From Karalla daura (Eukaryota; Chordata; Actinopteri; Chaetodontiformes; Leiognathidae): 64,000 nucleotides of DNA. Shown here piece by piece: positions 1-12,869 of this stretch (position 1 is its first letter; every line of letters starts with the position of its first letter). The notes beneath the pieces are model-generated. The model was not told the origin of the DNA, did no database searches, and saw only the letters and a program-made list of their open reading frames with translations. Both the position numbers and the translations under genes were made by a program. The stretch covers positions 9,724,183 through 9,788,182 of the forward strand of contig CM055206.1 in NCBI GenBank assembly GCA_029224185.1, in the 5' to 3' direction.

Positions 1-254
1 CTCGAGCGCTGCGGTCAAACTTGTTCCAGGGTTTGGATGGGGACTTGTCTTCATTTCAGACCGTGATTGCGATGGATTTACCCCAGACGCTTCATCGTGC
101 TGGCAAGCTGAAGTTGCCTTTAATTTAACAACCCTTTTGCCATGATGTTCTTCTCAAAGTTTTGCTCAAACGACTTTCGTGTCAAAAATATAGATCGGTG
201 GCTTGGTGGACAACGCTGCGTAAAAGTCCATGGTTCCAATCCTAGTCCGACTGA

Positions 255-365
255 AGGCCTTTCATTGTGGGTTTGTACAAGTTTAGCTCAGTTGGAGACT
301 CTAAATTGCCCCCAGGTGTGTGTGAACGGTGTGTGTACCCTGTGATGGACTCGTGACCTGACAAA
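255..365 (+). repeat. SINE-like teleost repeat fragment (family A)
   Basis: The stretch carries the phrase 'ggagactctaaattgcccc' followed by 'gtgtgtgtgaacggtgtgtg' and 'tgtgatggactcgtgacctg'. The same phrase recurs in this window near 10717, 13020, 28945, 44150, 48827 and 53330. Longer copies start with a tRNA-like B box (ggttcaaatccc), so I treat it as a degenerate tRNA-related SINE-like family that is widespread in fish genomes. This copy lacks the 5' half. Confidence 0.55.
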
Positions 366-1238
366 GTGGTAAAATGACGGATCGATGAGGACATTGAACT
401 CATAGTATGACTTGTTTTAGCCCTGTGGCCAAAAACAAGACCCAAGCTGTGATTAACTAAAAGGATTATCCAAAAAATTACTGATAAAGGGGATCTACAC
501 TGTATGTTGGTCTCCACCATCTTCTTAGTTAAATGAGTAGCAAATAAGGAGCTAACAGATGTTCACCATCTAGTCAGTGACCTTGTCTTTCACTTGGCAT
601 TAGGTAGGCAGTGTATTGGTGGTTTACTGAAGCGTTCTACTTGAAGTAATGCAAATAGTAACGTTGCGGCCTGGTCAATGGGCTAAAAGGGAGCCGAGAG
701 GAGCTGCTGGTCTGGGAGGTAATTCTTGTGTTCAGGATGAGGAACTCTCAATTAAACGTGTTTATCCTTGTTAACGTGAGGTCGCTAGCATATTGTGTTT
801 TTATGTGCAACAGAACACATGACGGAAAGACTGCAATGTACAGTTCAGAGGAACATATGTGCTTTTGGGGCTAAATTGATCATTAGAGAGGCCTTAGACA
901 AAGCTGTGATGTGATTCATTCATTTTTTTAGACGACAGAAGCAAAACACAAGTTCTGAATTAAGTAGACTTCTGACCTATTGCATGGGGCTCGTGCATAG
1001 CGGGTTTACAAAAAGCCAATTAACCTGCTGAAAGGTTGAATTAGCCACTTCACCCTCATACCATGCGGTTGTGGATCCCACCTGGGGCGCACGTATTTGC
1101 ACTATAATTGGCCCAACAATCTGATAGATGGAAGCGTTTAAAACGGCTGTGTTGAGGCATTTGCTTAGAAATGGTAATGAGTTTGGAGTGGTTAAGGTCA
1201 GGGTTAGGATCTGGAACAGACTTCATCTTTACCCACCA

Positions 1239-1242
<4 letters not shown>

Positions 1243-1292
<50 letters not shown>
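1243..1292. repeat. (CA)n microsatellite
   Basis: Pure CA dinucleotide repeat of about 25 units. It lies in inferred intronic DNA and creates a poly-(Thr-His) reading frame that is not a gene. Confidence 0.95.
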
Positions 1293-1293
<1 letters not shown>

Positions 1294-2937
1294 GCAATTC
1301 CCAAACACCCCCAACCAATCTGATAGGAGAGGAGTGCTTCAGGCATTATGGGTTAAGGCCTCATCTAACACCCATGGGAAATCACAGCAAAACAATGTAG
1401 GGAGATGCAGCGTGACTGATGATATTGGTGTGAAATAACACAGACAGAGAGACGTACGGAGAGACAGCAGGCACAGAGAGAGAGAGAAAATGATAGAAAA
1501 GGGGACAGAGTCTCAGATAGAGGTTCAGTTAAATAGAGTGAAAAATTGACTTTAGAGAGAATAAAGCTAATATCACCCCCTCCGCGATTTTCTGCCCTTT
1601 AGTCTGATGATTACTCATCTCTCAAGCCGCCTGGTGGATGGACTGAACATCGGCCTGAGTATCGGCCTGTTTGTTGTGATCTGTCCGACTGTCAGACTGA
1701 CTGATGTATGGAGTCTGTTTGCTGCTAGGGCCTGAACTGTATGTGCTGAGATTGTAGCTGTCAGTAATTATGCATCAGGCGGCGTTTATAATAACGTGTG
1801 CAACTGTGTTGATTACATTGTGGGGATGCACATGATCACACCCTCACATTGTAGGGACTTATCTAATCTAAGGTGTAACAAGTTAAGTCTTAATCATTGT
1901 TAGGACGAGGAATTGCGGCAAGCTTAGCTTCAGGTTGAGTTTTGAGTTGGGGCTCAGTTTCTGTGCGTATGGTAATGGGTATGTTGCAGGGAATTAATAC
2001 AAGACTATGCAGTATCCTCTGCAGTGATGGAAAGATGACTGTGTGTGTGGGTGGTTGTCTGTGTGTGTGTGTCCAGGAAGCAGATGTTGAAGCACTCATG
2101 GGGAAAACTGGAGCTCCCTCCTTCATGCCCTCTTTTCCCTCACCCACCCATCCATCCTTCCAGAGTATATGTCTTATATGTCTTTTGAAAATAAGATAGA
2201 TTGAATCCTTCATATTTCCTTGGACTGCACAATCTGCCTTTGGTTATTTCAAAACCAATGAATGGACACATTTGGTAATGTTCAGCCTAGACAGAATTAG
2301 ATATCATGTCGCTAAATGATTTATTTCCAAGAGTCTCTTGTTATTATACCGTGATGTTTCGGAGTCTTATTTTATAAATGGGAAATATGTAGTGCTTGCT
2401 GTGTATGGATTTGGAAGTATTGCCCTCCAATAGGTCCAGGTAGCACTAGAGGGGCATTCCTCCACCCTCATTGACGATCAGACCATCCGAGGAAATAACA
2501 TTTTTCATTGGTCTTTTCCTCCCTCCATCCCTCCATCTCTTGGGAGCGGAAGACAAAGGAAAATAGAGGAGTGGGAAATTGAGGGGAAATTGAGAGCAAG
2601 CGAGAGAAATAGAGTGAGAGAGAGAGAGAGACAGAGGGAGCATGGTGAAGAAGAAGAAGAGGAAGAGTCAGAGAGAAAGGAAAAAGGAAAAACAGATGTG
2701 GTTCATTGAAGCGGCACTAGCCCACAGTCGGAGACAAAGACCTGAGAGCTGGAGTGCATGATCCTCAACTGGCACACTGCAAATCATAGCCTGTGTGTGC
2801 GTGCATGCATGTGTGTGTGTGTGTGAGTGTGTATGTGTGTGCATGAGAGAGACCAATGAGAGGATGTGAAAAAAGAAAGCTGTGGAGAGACCAAATGGTC
2901 AGCAATGGCTCTAAGCTAGGAACTCACATACGTCTAA

Positions 2938-2939
<2 letters not shown>

Positions 2940-2974
<35 letters not shown>
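2940..2974. repeat. (CA)n microsatellite
   Basis: Pure CA dinucleotide repeat of about 17 units within inferred intronic DNA, followed by an imperfect ACAAACAAATAC tail. Confidence 0.95.
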
Positions 2975-2978
<4 letters not shown>

Positions 2979-5900
2979 AATACAGTTAGGAGTACTAATA
3001 CAAATAGTCGAGCCTGTTTTGTAGTTGGAGGCTGCCAGCCCATTCATCAGCAGCCAGATGAATATCTCCAGATTATTTTGGAGCTCCGGTTTCATCATCC
3101 TGGTGGGTTAAACGCTGCGATGCTAAATAAATTCCATCATGTAAAATCAATACATCATGGCCGCCACCACAACTGCTATTTAATTGTTTTGTATTTCATT
3201 GGTGAGCATGGAATAATTTCCAGGTTGTGCACAGTAAAACTAGATGATTTGTTCCACAGAACCACTGTCCAAACACTGGCGCTCCACTTTCTTGTGAAAA
3301 ATAGGCTTAATTTTCAACATGTTTTTTTTTAACGCTACAATTTTTTATTCACAAACTGTAGTGGTGATAGGCTTGTTGTGGCAGGTCACGGCTGCAAGCG
3401 AAATAGAAAGACACTAATGGCATATTTTATTATTATTATTACCAGTCTTGTTACAAGTTATATTACAGACCAGTAACCTCAGTGAAATCATGCTGGGCCG
3501 CAGGTTTGTCAGACGTAAGTGTAGAGGGGGAAAAAAAAGGAAGTGAAGTGGCTTTTTAGGTCTATTTTTGTGGCTTTATGTGTTATGTGTCCTGCTACTG
3601 TGGCTGAGTGCAACCATAGACATGAAATTACATCCCTTCAGTGCGGTTCCAAAAGATCTGCGTTTTGGGAGTGCACCTTTTTCCACAAACTTTATTCCGA
3701 CAGTTAGATGAGAGGAAGTCTAGTCTAAACCAAGATATCCGTCTGCTGGCTAAAGCCTCACATTAAACAGACAGATATGAAAGAGGTATCGCTCTCTTCA
3801 TCTCTCAACAAAAATGCTGCGCAACCGTCTCTCGTAGTCGGGACGTAAAGATGAGAAGTATTGACATTAAGATTAGAAGCTGCGCAGTTTCTGCACATTC
3901 GTAAGCACCTGAAACTTCTGCCGCTAAAATCTTTCTTGTTTCATCCCAAAAGTTCAGTTTCTCGCTATATTACTCGAACTTCGTCAAACACGTGCTGTTC
4001 CTTTACGATGCCTCTTTTCCACCGCCTTCACAAAGTAACGATCGCAGATTTGGTTGGTGTGTCCTGCTTTCCCTGGATGTTCCCTGATATTCCCCTCTTC
4101 ACTGACATTTACTTCTGTGTTTGTGTGTGCTTGCTCGAGAGGCTCGTTAGAAAAGCCCCGATAGAGACTGTACTGAAATAATTACTGCCCCCTCTCCCGG
4201 CCCCGTTTACAGGAGAGTGAGACAGAGAGCGGCGAGTGACAGAGACACAAAGACGAGCAGTGAAAGGAGCAAGGGAAGAATAGAAATGGAGATGGAAGTG
4301 GAGGGGAAAAGACGTAGAAAGATCTGGAGCGCGGCAGTGACAGTAAGTGATGTCAGGCAGGGAGCGGGAGAAATTTAGAGAGATTTTACTCATTAAAAAG
4401 AGGAGCACAACAAGGGGAGATGCCATTAATCAGAGCTCTGCCCTAATGAGGCATTTACTCATTACGCTGAAATAGAGAGAGGCCGAGAAAGAAAGAGAGA
4501 GAGGAAAAAAAGGAGGGGGATAGAGACAAAAGAGGGACCATGGTATAAATTAATAGAGAGGAGAAGAGACATTGTTGACTCAGGTGTTGATGTATTGGAG
4601 CAGAATCTCTTTGGCTCTATTTAAAGGTCTCTTCACTGTAATAAGTCACGTTAAATCCTCCCGGCGAAACTGTGTTTACTGTTGAAAAATCATCAGCTTC
4701 CCTACCTCCACGCCACTGTTTGCCCTCCCACTCCATCACTGTGTAGCTGTGAAATGATCTGAAATGTGAGAATTACTGGATTTTACGGTCAATCAAGCAC
4801 ATCGATAGCGCTGTGAGATAGCGCCGACACACACGCACGCACATACGTTTGTGTGTGTTTGGGATCTTGGTAAAAAAGAAACAGAAGATGCATCGCCACA
4901 GGGAAAATAAGCAAATGAGGTCCTAGTTGTGTTTTGAAAGAGCATTGAAGGCGAGTTTCCCTGCTGGAAAGATGGTTTGTTATGAACTATTATGACCTGT
5001 CTTTACACTAGAAAGACACACACATATATCTGAAATAAGCAGAAAAACAGTCCCGAGCCTCTGGACCAATGCCTAACCAAACCATGTGAGATCATGAAAA
5101 AAAAACCTAAAAAAAACCTTGAGAACACAATGGATTATGTTAAGAAAAAGTTTAGGCTACAGCTTGCTTTCTGAGTACGCACGGTGGCTTTGTGTGCGTA
5201 AGACACTGAGATCTTAGCGTGATTAATAAGCACGTTCAATATTATGGTGCAGCACCAAAGACAAACAGCCGTAATCTCCCGAAAGAATCCCTCCAAAATC
5301 TCCGACCGAGCGAGGGAGAGCTTTGAGCGATGATTGCCTTTATTACTTTACAGCGTCGAACACAGCTCAGCTCTTACAGGAAGCTCACACCAGCAGCCTC
5401 CGAACACTAACAGAATATACAATCTGTCCCGCTTTAATACGAATGACTCTGAAAATGCCAGATTACTCGGTTTAATGAATTTCATCTATTATACAACGGG
5501 GGATTGCGGAGCACCACTTTTCATGAGGCTGTTGTCGGCAGACAGATCGCGCATAATCAACTTGGCATTTGGTAATCCTCTCAGATATAGCCGAGTTCAG
5601 GCTTACGCAAAGTTTAATTCTCGTGTTGATCAAGATAAACGATGTTGTCCCGCCTTTAGTAATTGTTAATACACCCAGATAATATACTGAAGTGAGCAGG
5701 TCGATGCATGTTTTTGCGTAACCTGTCGTGACGGTCGACAGACTTCCTCCTTTCTCCGTTCTCAGGATTGAAACTGTTTTGAAAGATAAAAATACAAATC
5801 CCAGTTTTCAGACTATACGATACCAGCACCCGCCCCCCACCCTCCCAGACTACACCAATGTAACCCAGGTGTCCGTCTCTGAGAGCGTCTCTTCCACAGA

Positions 5901-6444
5901 CTTACGCAGAAATGTGCAATAATTACTATTGATTACCCTCTTTCAAATTCACGTATCCTCATTCCCACTCTGTAATTTTCCTTCTCTGTTATCTCGGACG
6001 ATAAATAGATGCAACAAAGCTTCAGAAAATGTCAGGGTATAGTAGATGTCTGTATCTAATGAGGTGCCTTTAAAAACTCAAAATTACCGTTTCTTTTTCC
6101 ACAACGCAAACATTTGATGTCTTGTGCGGCGGTGGGTGAGAGGTGTGAAAATCAGTGGCGGATCATCTCTACGGTTTATTATGTTCACTTTTCAACAGTA
6201 AAAACATGGTAACTCTAACAAATTCTGCTCAGCTAATGATGCTGGAGCAGAATGAATCTATCCAAATAATGGTGTCTGATGTGGCTAGCTAGTGGAAAAA
6301 GCACATTCCTCATACAGTAAATGCTGCCACCTTGGTATCTCAATAGCAAGTCCTCACTGATAAACCAGTGACGTGCAACAACAGAACAAACTTCAATTAA
6401 TAGATATTTTAAAGGTAAATGTGCACTAGAGTCATCAGCATGTA

Positions 6445-7010
6445 CAGTGGCGGCGCTAGGATGTTTTCATTGCAGTTGCATTACAGTTGTTGCATGAGTG
6501 CAAGTGGTTGCTGGTCAAAACAGGATATATAAATAATTAACTAGAATTAACTAGCGCAGACTGTCTGTCGAGGCAGTCCACTTCCCCTGCTTCCCCTTTC
6601 AAAATAAGAGTGCTGTAATAAAAAATCCAAAATTGAAACCGTTGCCAGCGTCATCCTGGCTATTCATCAAGCAGGTTTCCCAAGTGAGTAGGAGGTTCTT
6701 GTTTGACAGATGGCTGTATGTTTTGAAATGACAGAAATTTCTAATTTTTTTCGGAGCCAAAAACGAGCATTTCAGATCTTCAACAGATCTCGTGGTATCC
6801 GGTTTCATGTTGAAAAACTATTTTATTTAAAACTACGAGATTTATAAAGTCATTATTACATGATAAATGTACATTTTTGTGTTTGTATGATTAGTATTTT
6901 GTATAAATATTTAAAGAAAAGAAGTCGTTTTTTGGGGTTGCTCCGTGGTTGCTGAGCAAGTTATTGGAGTTGCTATAGCAACCGCTAGCAACCCCCTAGC
7001 GCCGCCCCTG
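6445..7010. mobile_element. Non-autonomous hAT-type MITE, 566 bp
   Basis: The left end reads cagtggcggcgctagg (6445-6460). The right end reads cctagcgccgcccctg (6995-7010), whose reverse complement is caggggcggcgctagg, so the terminal inverted repeats match at 15 of 16 bases. The element is flanked by agcatgta (6437-6444) and aacatgta (7011-7018), an 8-bp target-site duplication with one mismatch. An 8-bp duplication plus CAGnGGCGG ends is the pattern of the hAT superfamily. No transposase frame is present: a 69-codon minus-strand frame (6599-6808) inside shows no hAT domain that I recognise. It is therefore a non-autonomous copy mobilised in trans, and one base of drift in both the repeats and the duplication suggests it is not brand new. 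Confidence 0.85.
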
Positions 7011-7018
7011 AACATGTA

Positions 7019-10000
7019 TAGAGTGTGCATGAGCCACAGACTGCTGTGATTCTGTATGCCGGACGGGATCGTGATCTCGCTCCGGGACAGAGAGGAGCGT
7101 GTAAACAAATGTCAAAGATGAGTTTCCGGTCACAGCTCGTAGCCCATGCGTTTATCCAGGGCCGCTGTCAGATGTCAGGTGGCAGGAGCTGCTTTAAGAG
7201 CCCGAACCAGACTTTGTTTCGCCGCCTCCGAAAATCGCTTATGCTCTGCAATCCACTTCAAGAAATTCTAATAGGCTTCCAGACGATATTATCAGCTTAA
7301 GCAAAAAAAAAAAGCAATATTAGCAAGGCAAGCTTATTTACGGCCCTGACGAATTGAACAAATGAAGACAAATGAGAGTATCGTGCTGCTATTTCCAAGG
7401 GCTCGATTACACTTTTTATGAATGGAATATGTTTTTTTTTCCTTGTTCGCTTGTTCATTTCTATCCTATGTGCAAGTTTACAACTATTTCATGTAAGTGA
7501 GCTACAGGCTGGGGTTGCTGCTCATACAGACAGCCACTCAGAGCCCTGCTGTAACATCAGGCTGGGTAACAAACGGGGTCAGTGGACCATCTAAATTAAT
7601 TTTGGATGGGTCTTGTTAAAAACAAGTCACTGCCACCAGAACTCTCATGCTGCGCTCATTTTGTAGTTTTGCTCTGCTAGCTTTGGTTATCAATTCTAGT
7701 TTATTTTCCATATCCTAAAATATCCATAAGCTTCGCCTATTGCTGCTTTTCACACTCAGTACATTTACTTGACACTCTCAATGACACTTGAAGAAAACCA
7801 AAATAACTGGACAGCTGAAGTGCATTTTAAAGTTTTAGTCCGATTAATTTCTGCTTCTCCGACCCAACAAAATTTCCCAGACAGTGTGGGTGAAAGCCAA
7901 TTTTCCTATGCATGTAATTATAATATAACTGGAATTGGACAATCAGACACAAAACTTATAAGAAAGCTGGTCACAGAAGAGAAAATAGAAGGAGAACAAC
8001 AACTAGAACAGCAAAATGTGGAAACTCCCAATAACGTCGAAATCTTAAATATTCAGATATGTAGATGAAATAAATTACATTGATGAGATGAACCAGACAG
8101 GGGTCCGTGTTAACCCACTGAAACAATGCATATCACCACCTAGTGTTAAGGAGGTGACATGTGCCTGTAGACTATTCTATTATCTCTCTTGCATGTAAAC
8201 ATATAAACACGGACAGAATAATGATGAGAGGCCCAAATCAAGTTATGAGCATAGCTAGACTTAACCATGCAGCTTATGGGGCGTATTCTCTCTTCTGTTT
8301 ACTCTCAATCAAAAGGTTTGAGCACCTGCTCAAGGGTCAGTGTATTTGGACAGGGCATGAACCACGTGTGCCATAACTGTACGCTGTTTGGTTGGCATTT
8401 TGGCTGTAGATCCGCCGGTGGTGCTCCACTACTCTATACTCCATACTCCAGCGCTTGAGGAGAATCAAAGCAGCAAACATACCACTGTAGATATCTAATA
8501 TGAGCGAGAAAACGCAGGGGGGGGAGATGTGTTTTTGAGCACTGGTTCAGAGATAAACGGCTTATTTTAAAGCAGACGCTCACATAAACACTAGAGAACG
8601 CTGTTGTTTGTCCCTAATTTGAATTGAACAGATAAGGCTGAAAACCGGCAAAGGGTGCTCTGTGTTTTTCATCGGGCTAATGGCAAAGACATGCCAGCGC
8701 ACACATGCCCGCGTGTACTAGTGTGTTTGTGTGTCCGTGGAATGATATATGCCCGTCCTCGCTAAGTGGAGTCATTAATATGTGCATTAGTTAAGCCAGG
8801 AAGACCATCATAACTGATTTATTGTGCGTCTTTCAGGCTTTCAGAATTAAAAGGATTGAAGAGCCAGCCAGAGCGTGGCGACCGCGGGGGGCCACGGCGA
8901 CGTGGTCCGTCCCCGCCCCGTGTGAAGTGTAACTGAAACGACGAGAGGCGGGCGATGTTTATTTACTCACTTGTCGTCAGCTGCGCTGTTCTTTCTGCAG
9001 CTCCTGGCTGGAATTTTAAGTCGTGTCTCTCTGCCAGCGACAGGGCTACTGAAGCTGTGGTGGACGAGATGAAAACAACAACAACAGCGACAATAAAAAA
9101 GAAAAAGAAGAGAAGAAAATGTCTCCGTATCTGTAGAACAGCCAGACAAGTCTTCAGCCAGGCTGGAGGCTCTGTTTTTTTGGGGGGGTGGGCTGCGCTG
9201 ACACACAGCATCGATTTGAGCTAAATGCTAACTTCATTAGGGTTTTACGCTGGGCATCATCAGTATGCATGCATCCACTTTCATGACACTCCAGTGCTGT
9301 TTCACACACAGAACCAAAAGCATTAGCGCTGGGTAGCAGCAGAGCCGATACACCAGAGGATCATCAAAGACAGTGGGATTCATTCTCTCGGGGACGTTGA
9401 CTGTCTTTGTGAGATTTTATGATATTTCGGCCAGAGTTTTGCTGAAATGCTTCAGTCTGGATCAAGAGCGATAAGGCTGAGAAAAGCTGCTTCGTGTGGC
9501 GCCACGCTGCTCAGTAATGCGGCCGCCTTCACTTTAATGCACCTGTTTGCATCGGTGCTATAGCGGTTACATCGTCCTGCTCGAGGGGACACAAATGAGG
9601 GGCAGAGTATTTACTGCGATGCCTGAAGGTAAAACTAGTACTATTTCAGCGAGTGACCCTTCCTTAACTCCACCACACAAAAGCCTTTCTTTAGCTTTCG
9701 GAGAGGGAACGAACACAAAATAAAAAGCCGAGCTTCTCTCATCCTCTCCTCTCCTCTTTTCCCTCTTTATTTCGCTCTCTGTCCTCCTCCCATCCATTCT
9801 CTCTCCCCAGCCCGTGTTGTCCTTATCATAACCCTGTCTGTGTATGATTCAGATCTAATCTGAGTGATACCAGATCACTGGAATTACAGAAATGAGGTCT
9901 ATTTTTAACTGCGGGCCAAACCGGCTCGTCTCTCCCCTCTTCCCTCCGAGTCCATCCCGACAAACAGTTTGGTTCTAATTAAAACCTGGTCAAAACCTGC

Positions 10001-10120
10001 CCCGAACAGTAATCCTGGTGCTGACTTGTTGATGAGATGCCTAACGTCTGAGGATGTAATTCAACTCTCTCTCTCTCTATTTCTCTCTGTCTCTCTCTCT
10101 ATCTGACACCTTCCTGCCAG
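7019..10120. other. Inferred nkain2 intron, no gene seen
   Basis: No exon is recognised. A 99-codon open frame at 7769-8068 has no recognisable domain. Its region is AT-rich and repeat-like and I do not call it a gene. Blocks such as 8760-8860 and 9480-9560 are unique-looking with TAAT cores and could be regulatory, without direct evidence. From about 10066 to 10120 the sequence becomes a CT-rich polypyrimidine tract ending in the acceptor of nkain2 exon 4. Confidence 0.45.
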
Positions 10121-10321
10121 GACTCTGACCTTGTCCTGACGTTCAACCTGTCCATGCATCGCTCCTGGTGGATGGAGAACGGCCCGGGGTGCAGAGTGAC
10201 GCCCATCACCCCTCCCCCCTCCTGGGCGCCCGAGGACCACCGATACATATCTATATCTGGCTGCCTGATGGATTTTCAGTTCATCGAGGTGGCTCACTCC
10301 TCGCTGCAGATACTTCTGGCT
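10121..10321 (+). CDS. nkain2: nkain2 exon 4 (Na+/K+-ATPase-interacting protein 2, partial gene)
   Basis: This exon opens directly after a CT-rich tract ending in ccag and closes at a gtaagt donor. It is exactly 67 codons in phase 0. The translation begins DSDLVLTFNLSMHRSWWMEN and continues with GPGC, WAPEDHRYIS and IEVAHSSLQILLA, which is the extracellular loop and start of the last membrane segment of the NKAIN family. An N-glycosylation sequon (NLS) lies nine residues in. NKAIN proteins are small four-pass membrane proteins that bind the beta-1 subunit of the Na+/K+-ATPase. The family has seven coding exons, and exons 1-3 (first membrane segments) are upstream of the window. I chose nkain2 over nkain1/3/4 from the SWAPEDHRYIS and QPMYMSK signatures and from the adjacent rnf217 and tpd52l1. 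The paralogue call is strong but rests on memory. Confidence 0.93.
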
Positions 10322-10616
10322 GTAAGTACTCGAGCTAAATAGGTAATTTCTAGCATGCACCCGCAATTTCAGACTCGAGCACCTGCGCGCGGTTGGCGCC
10401 CTGTTACATCTCAGCTCTTAACTAATAGGGCTGGCCTGTCACTCAGAGGATGCCATTGTAAAGGTGCTGCAATATGCCAGCATTCTGCTATGAGGCAGTG
10501 AATTAACCCCTTCCTGTTTGTCAAGTGCGTAACAGGCGTGTTTAGTAGGGTCTCACCTTTCAAGATACTTTACAATACTGTTTTTTGATCGGAATTTTAA
10601 ATAAAATCAGAGGCCT

Positions 10617-10880
10617 CACAGTGGGCAAGAGGGCAAGGAGAGCCTGGGTTCAACTACACTGTGCATCGGTTTTCCACTGATACTCAGATTTCCTCCCACA
10701 ATCCGTAAAACTCGATTGGAGACGCTAAATTGCATCTATGAATGAACTTTGAGTGTCCTGTTATGGAATGGATACCTGCCAATGGTGTAATCCCTGCCTT
10801 CTATACTGTACCTATACCTGTCTATACTGACAATAGGCCCCAGTGGACCCCATGGCCTCATTCAGATGCAAAGCATTTTT
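10617..10880 (+). repeat. SINE-like teleost repeat (family A), degenerate long copy
   Basis: The copy shows the B-box-like 'tgggttcaactac', then 'ttccactgatactcagatttcctcccacaatcc', then 'ggagacgctaaattgca', and finally 'aataggccccagtggacccc'. The order of blocks is the same as in the copies at 43853-44300 and 53130-53455. It lies in the intron after nkain2 exon 4. Confidence 0.55.
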
Positions 10881-12869
10881 TAATTGACTGGATATGTTTC
10901 CCTTGTATCCTTAAAAACCTGGAAAACAAGCAACAGTTATTGTAAAATGTCCTTGAAAACTTGAGGCGTCCTGGAAGCTGTTTTCTCTCCTCTCTCTGCT
11001 CCTCTGTGCCCAGTGTGTAAACACAGAGGGTTTATACATGGGCACGCGCTGGTTTTTTCCATAGATAAGCTATAGCCACAGACGTCAGACATCTGTCATG
11101 TCAGAGGTCTGTGGGCAGGAGAGGTATAAAACACAGGAGCAATTGAGGTAAATGTACTAAATACAGTGTGCAGTGTTGACAGCTTGTCTGTCATACTCTA
11201 GCAACTGAAATGTATTTGAAGTGAGAAGTGGGAACTTTGCTGAAGTAATTAAGTAAGCTTGACTTAATAGTGACTGAGCACCGTTCTTGGGGGCAGCTTG
11301 AAGCACCTTGACATATTATGAAGTTGTTATCGTGGGTGGTTTAGCAAATTCTGTGGTTATATTCTCTGCTTTTTTTTTGTGTGTATGTGATACGCAAAAC
11401 TTAGAAATTAACTCATTTATTCTGTTGATGGTCTACACAGTTACACTCAAGAGTAGATTGAGTTCAACTTATTCTAAAGTGTATTGAGGTCCATGCCTCC
11501 CTCTCTGTTGCAGAGGGTTGTTGGGCAACTTTGCGGCATCCACTTTAAGAGAGAAATGAAGCATCTCGGCCCCATTTAGTTAATAACTTCACACCCTCAT
11601 TAACATAAAACAGACTGGTTAAGCTGCTTTTGAGAGTCTCTATCTCCGTTTTTTTGTGTGTCGCTCTCTTGTTCTCTCCGTCTTATTTCATTGTTACAAA
11701 AAGATTTCCCTCTCCGTCTCTCTCTCTCTCACTACTTCCCGGCGCCTGTCTCCTAGCCTCGCCCTCTGTATTTCTCCCTCTCCCGCACTGTCAAACCGCA
11801 ATAATTAGCGGGATCAAAAGAGACAGCAGAGAGACGAGTAAAAAAAACACAAACAGAAAAAGCAGGAATGAGGGAGGCCTGTCACTTTTCATCTTAACCT
11901 CCTCTGTGCTTTAGCTCTGTTTTTCCGGGACGTACTCACGCATATGAACACAGGCGCGGTAAACAAACCGAGGCTTTAATGTGACTGCATGCGCCATTAC
12001 ACCGGCACAGAGAGAGAGAGAGAGAGAGAGTGAGAGAGTTTCGGGGAGTTTCAGTGTGTCTACCTATTTTCTGTCTCATTGTGCTTCCACCTCCCTCACT
12101 TAGCATGACTGTCTCTCGCTGGCTGGCTCTCCTCATGCACTCGCTGTCAATCGATAGCGGCGCTTATAGTGTGGCTGAGTGCCAAGCCACCACACAGCTG
12201 TACCACTGTCTCGCTGTAATTGGTGTGTGGAAACACTGTCATGCTCCATGAGCACACACTCAACAGTCTGACTAGTTCGCTGGCTGCCTGCTTCACTGTA
12301 ATTGGTGGAAACACCGCCAGGGCGCTTAATAATCTACGCTCAACCAGTCGACGGGCTGACTAAGTGAGGGGGTCGGGGACTGCTCGGGTTAGGTTTACAG
12401 ATCAGCTGACTGGCTGGGTAACTGGTGCTTTAAAATTCTAAAAAGGAAAAATGGAAAGTGATGGGCGAGGCGAGACTTTTTGATGGGCAGCGTGTCAGGA
12501 TTGTTTGTGGAAGTTGGGAGAGCGAGCAATGCGTTTTAGCTCTCCGGGTTTATAATGTAGTTTCTTTTTTGGCCAGATGGTCACTTGGACGTGCGTTGGA
12601 TGGGCTTGCCTGTCTAACTGGGAGGGTGTTGTCTCTGGAGGAGAGCTGCCTTTGTTCCCCAGGCTGTTCTCCTCCTTTACTCCTAATTTTAACATTTATA
12701 CAGTAGATTCTGTATATTCCACAATTCATGTGAGGTACTTATCCCATGTGCACTTGGAATTGCACAACCCTGGAATGTGTATTTGTGTGCTATGAGATCT
12801 CCCTCATTTCGATATAAGAACATTAAATTAAATCTCATAAGAAACTAGACGTATCATACAATTATTTCA

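Larger units (their letters stand above)
1..6436. other. nkain2 upstream intron (inferred), no coding exon recognised
   Basis: No exon of any recognised gene is visible here. By inference this is the intron that precedes nkain2 exon 4, because the three upstream exons of the family (start, first membrane segments) were not found. Contents that can be seen are a (CA)n tract at 1243-1292, a second at 2940-2974, a degenerate GT tract around 2806-2835, a SINE-like repeat fragment at about 255-365, and purine-rich low-complexity DNA around 2620-2690 and 4480-4530. The rest is unique-looking sequence with AT-rich, TAAT-containing blocks (for example 4425-4480) that could be conserved non-coding DNA, which cannot be judged without alignment. 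Confidence 0.5.

Noticed and set aside
2856..3332. 158-codon frame in the first intron region
   Set aside because: It passes through a CA tract and then unique DNA with no family similarity, so chance is the simplest explanation.
7769..8068. 99-codon frame with plain amino-acid composition
   Set aside because: It has no recognisable domain and no splice context, and sits in AT-rich intronic DNA. I would need conservation or RNA evidence to call it.
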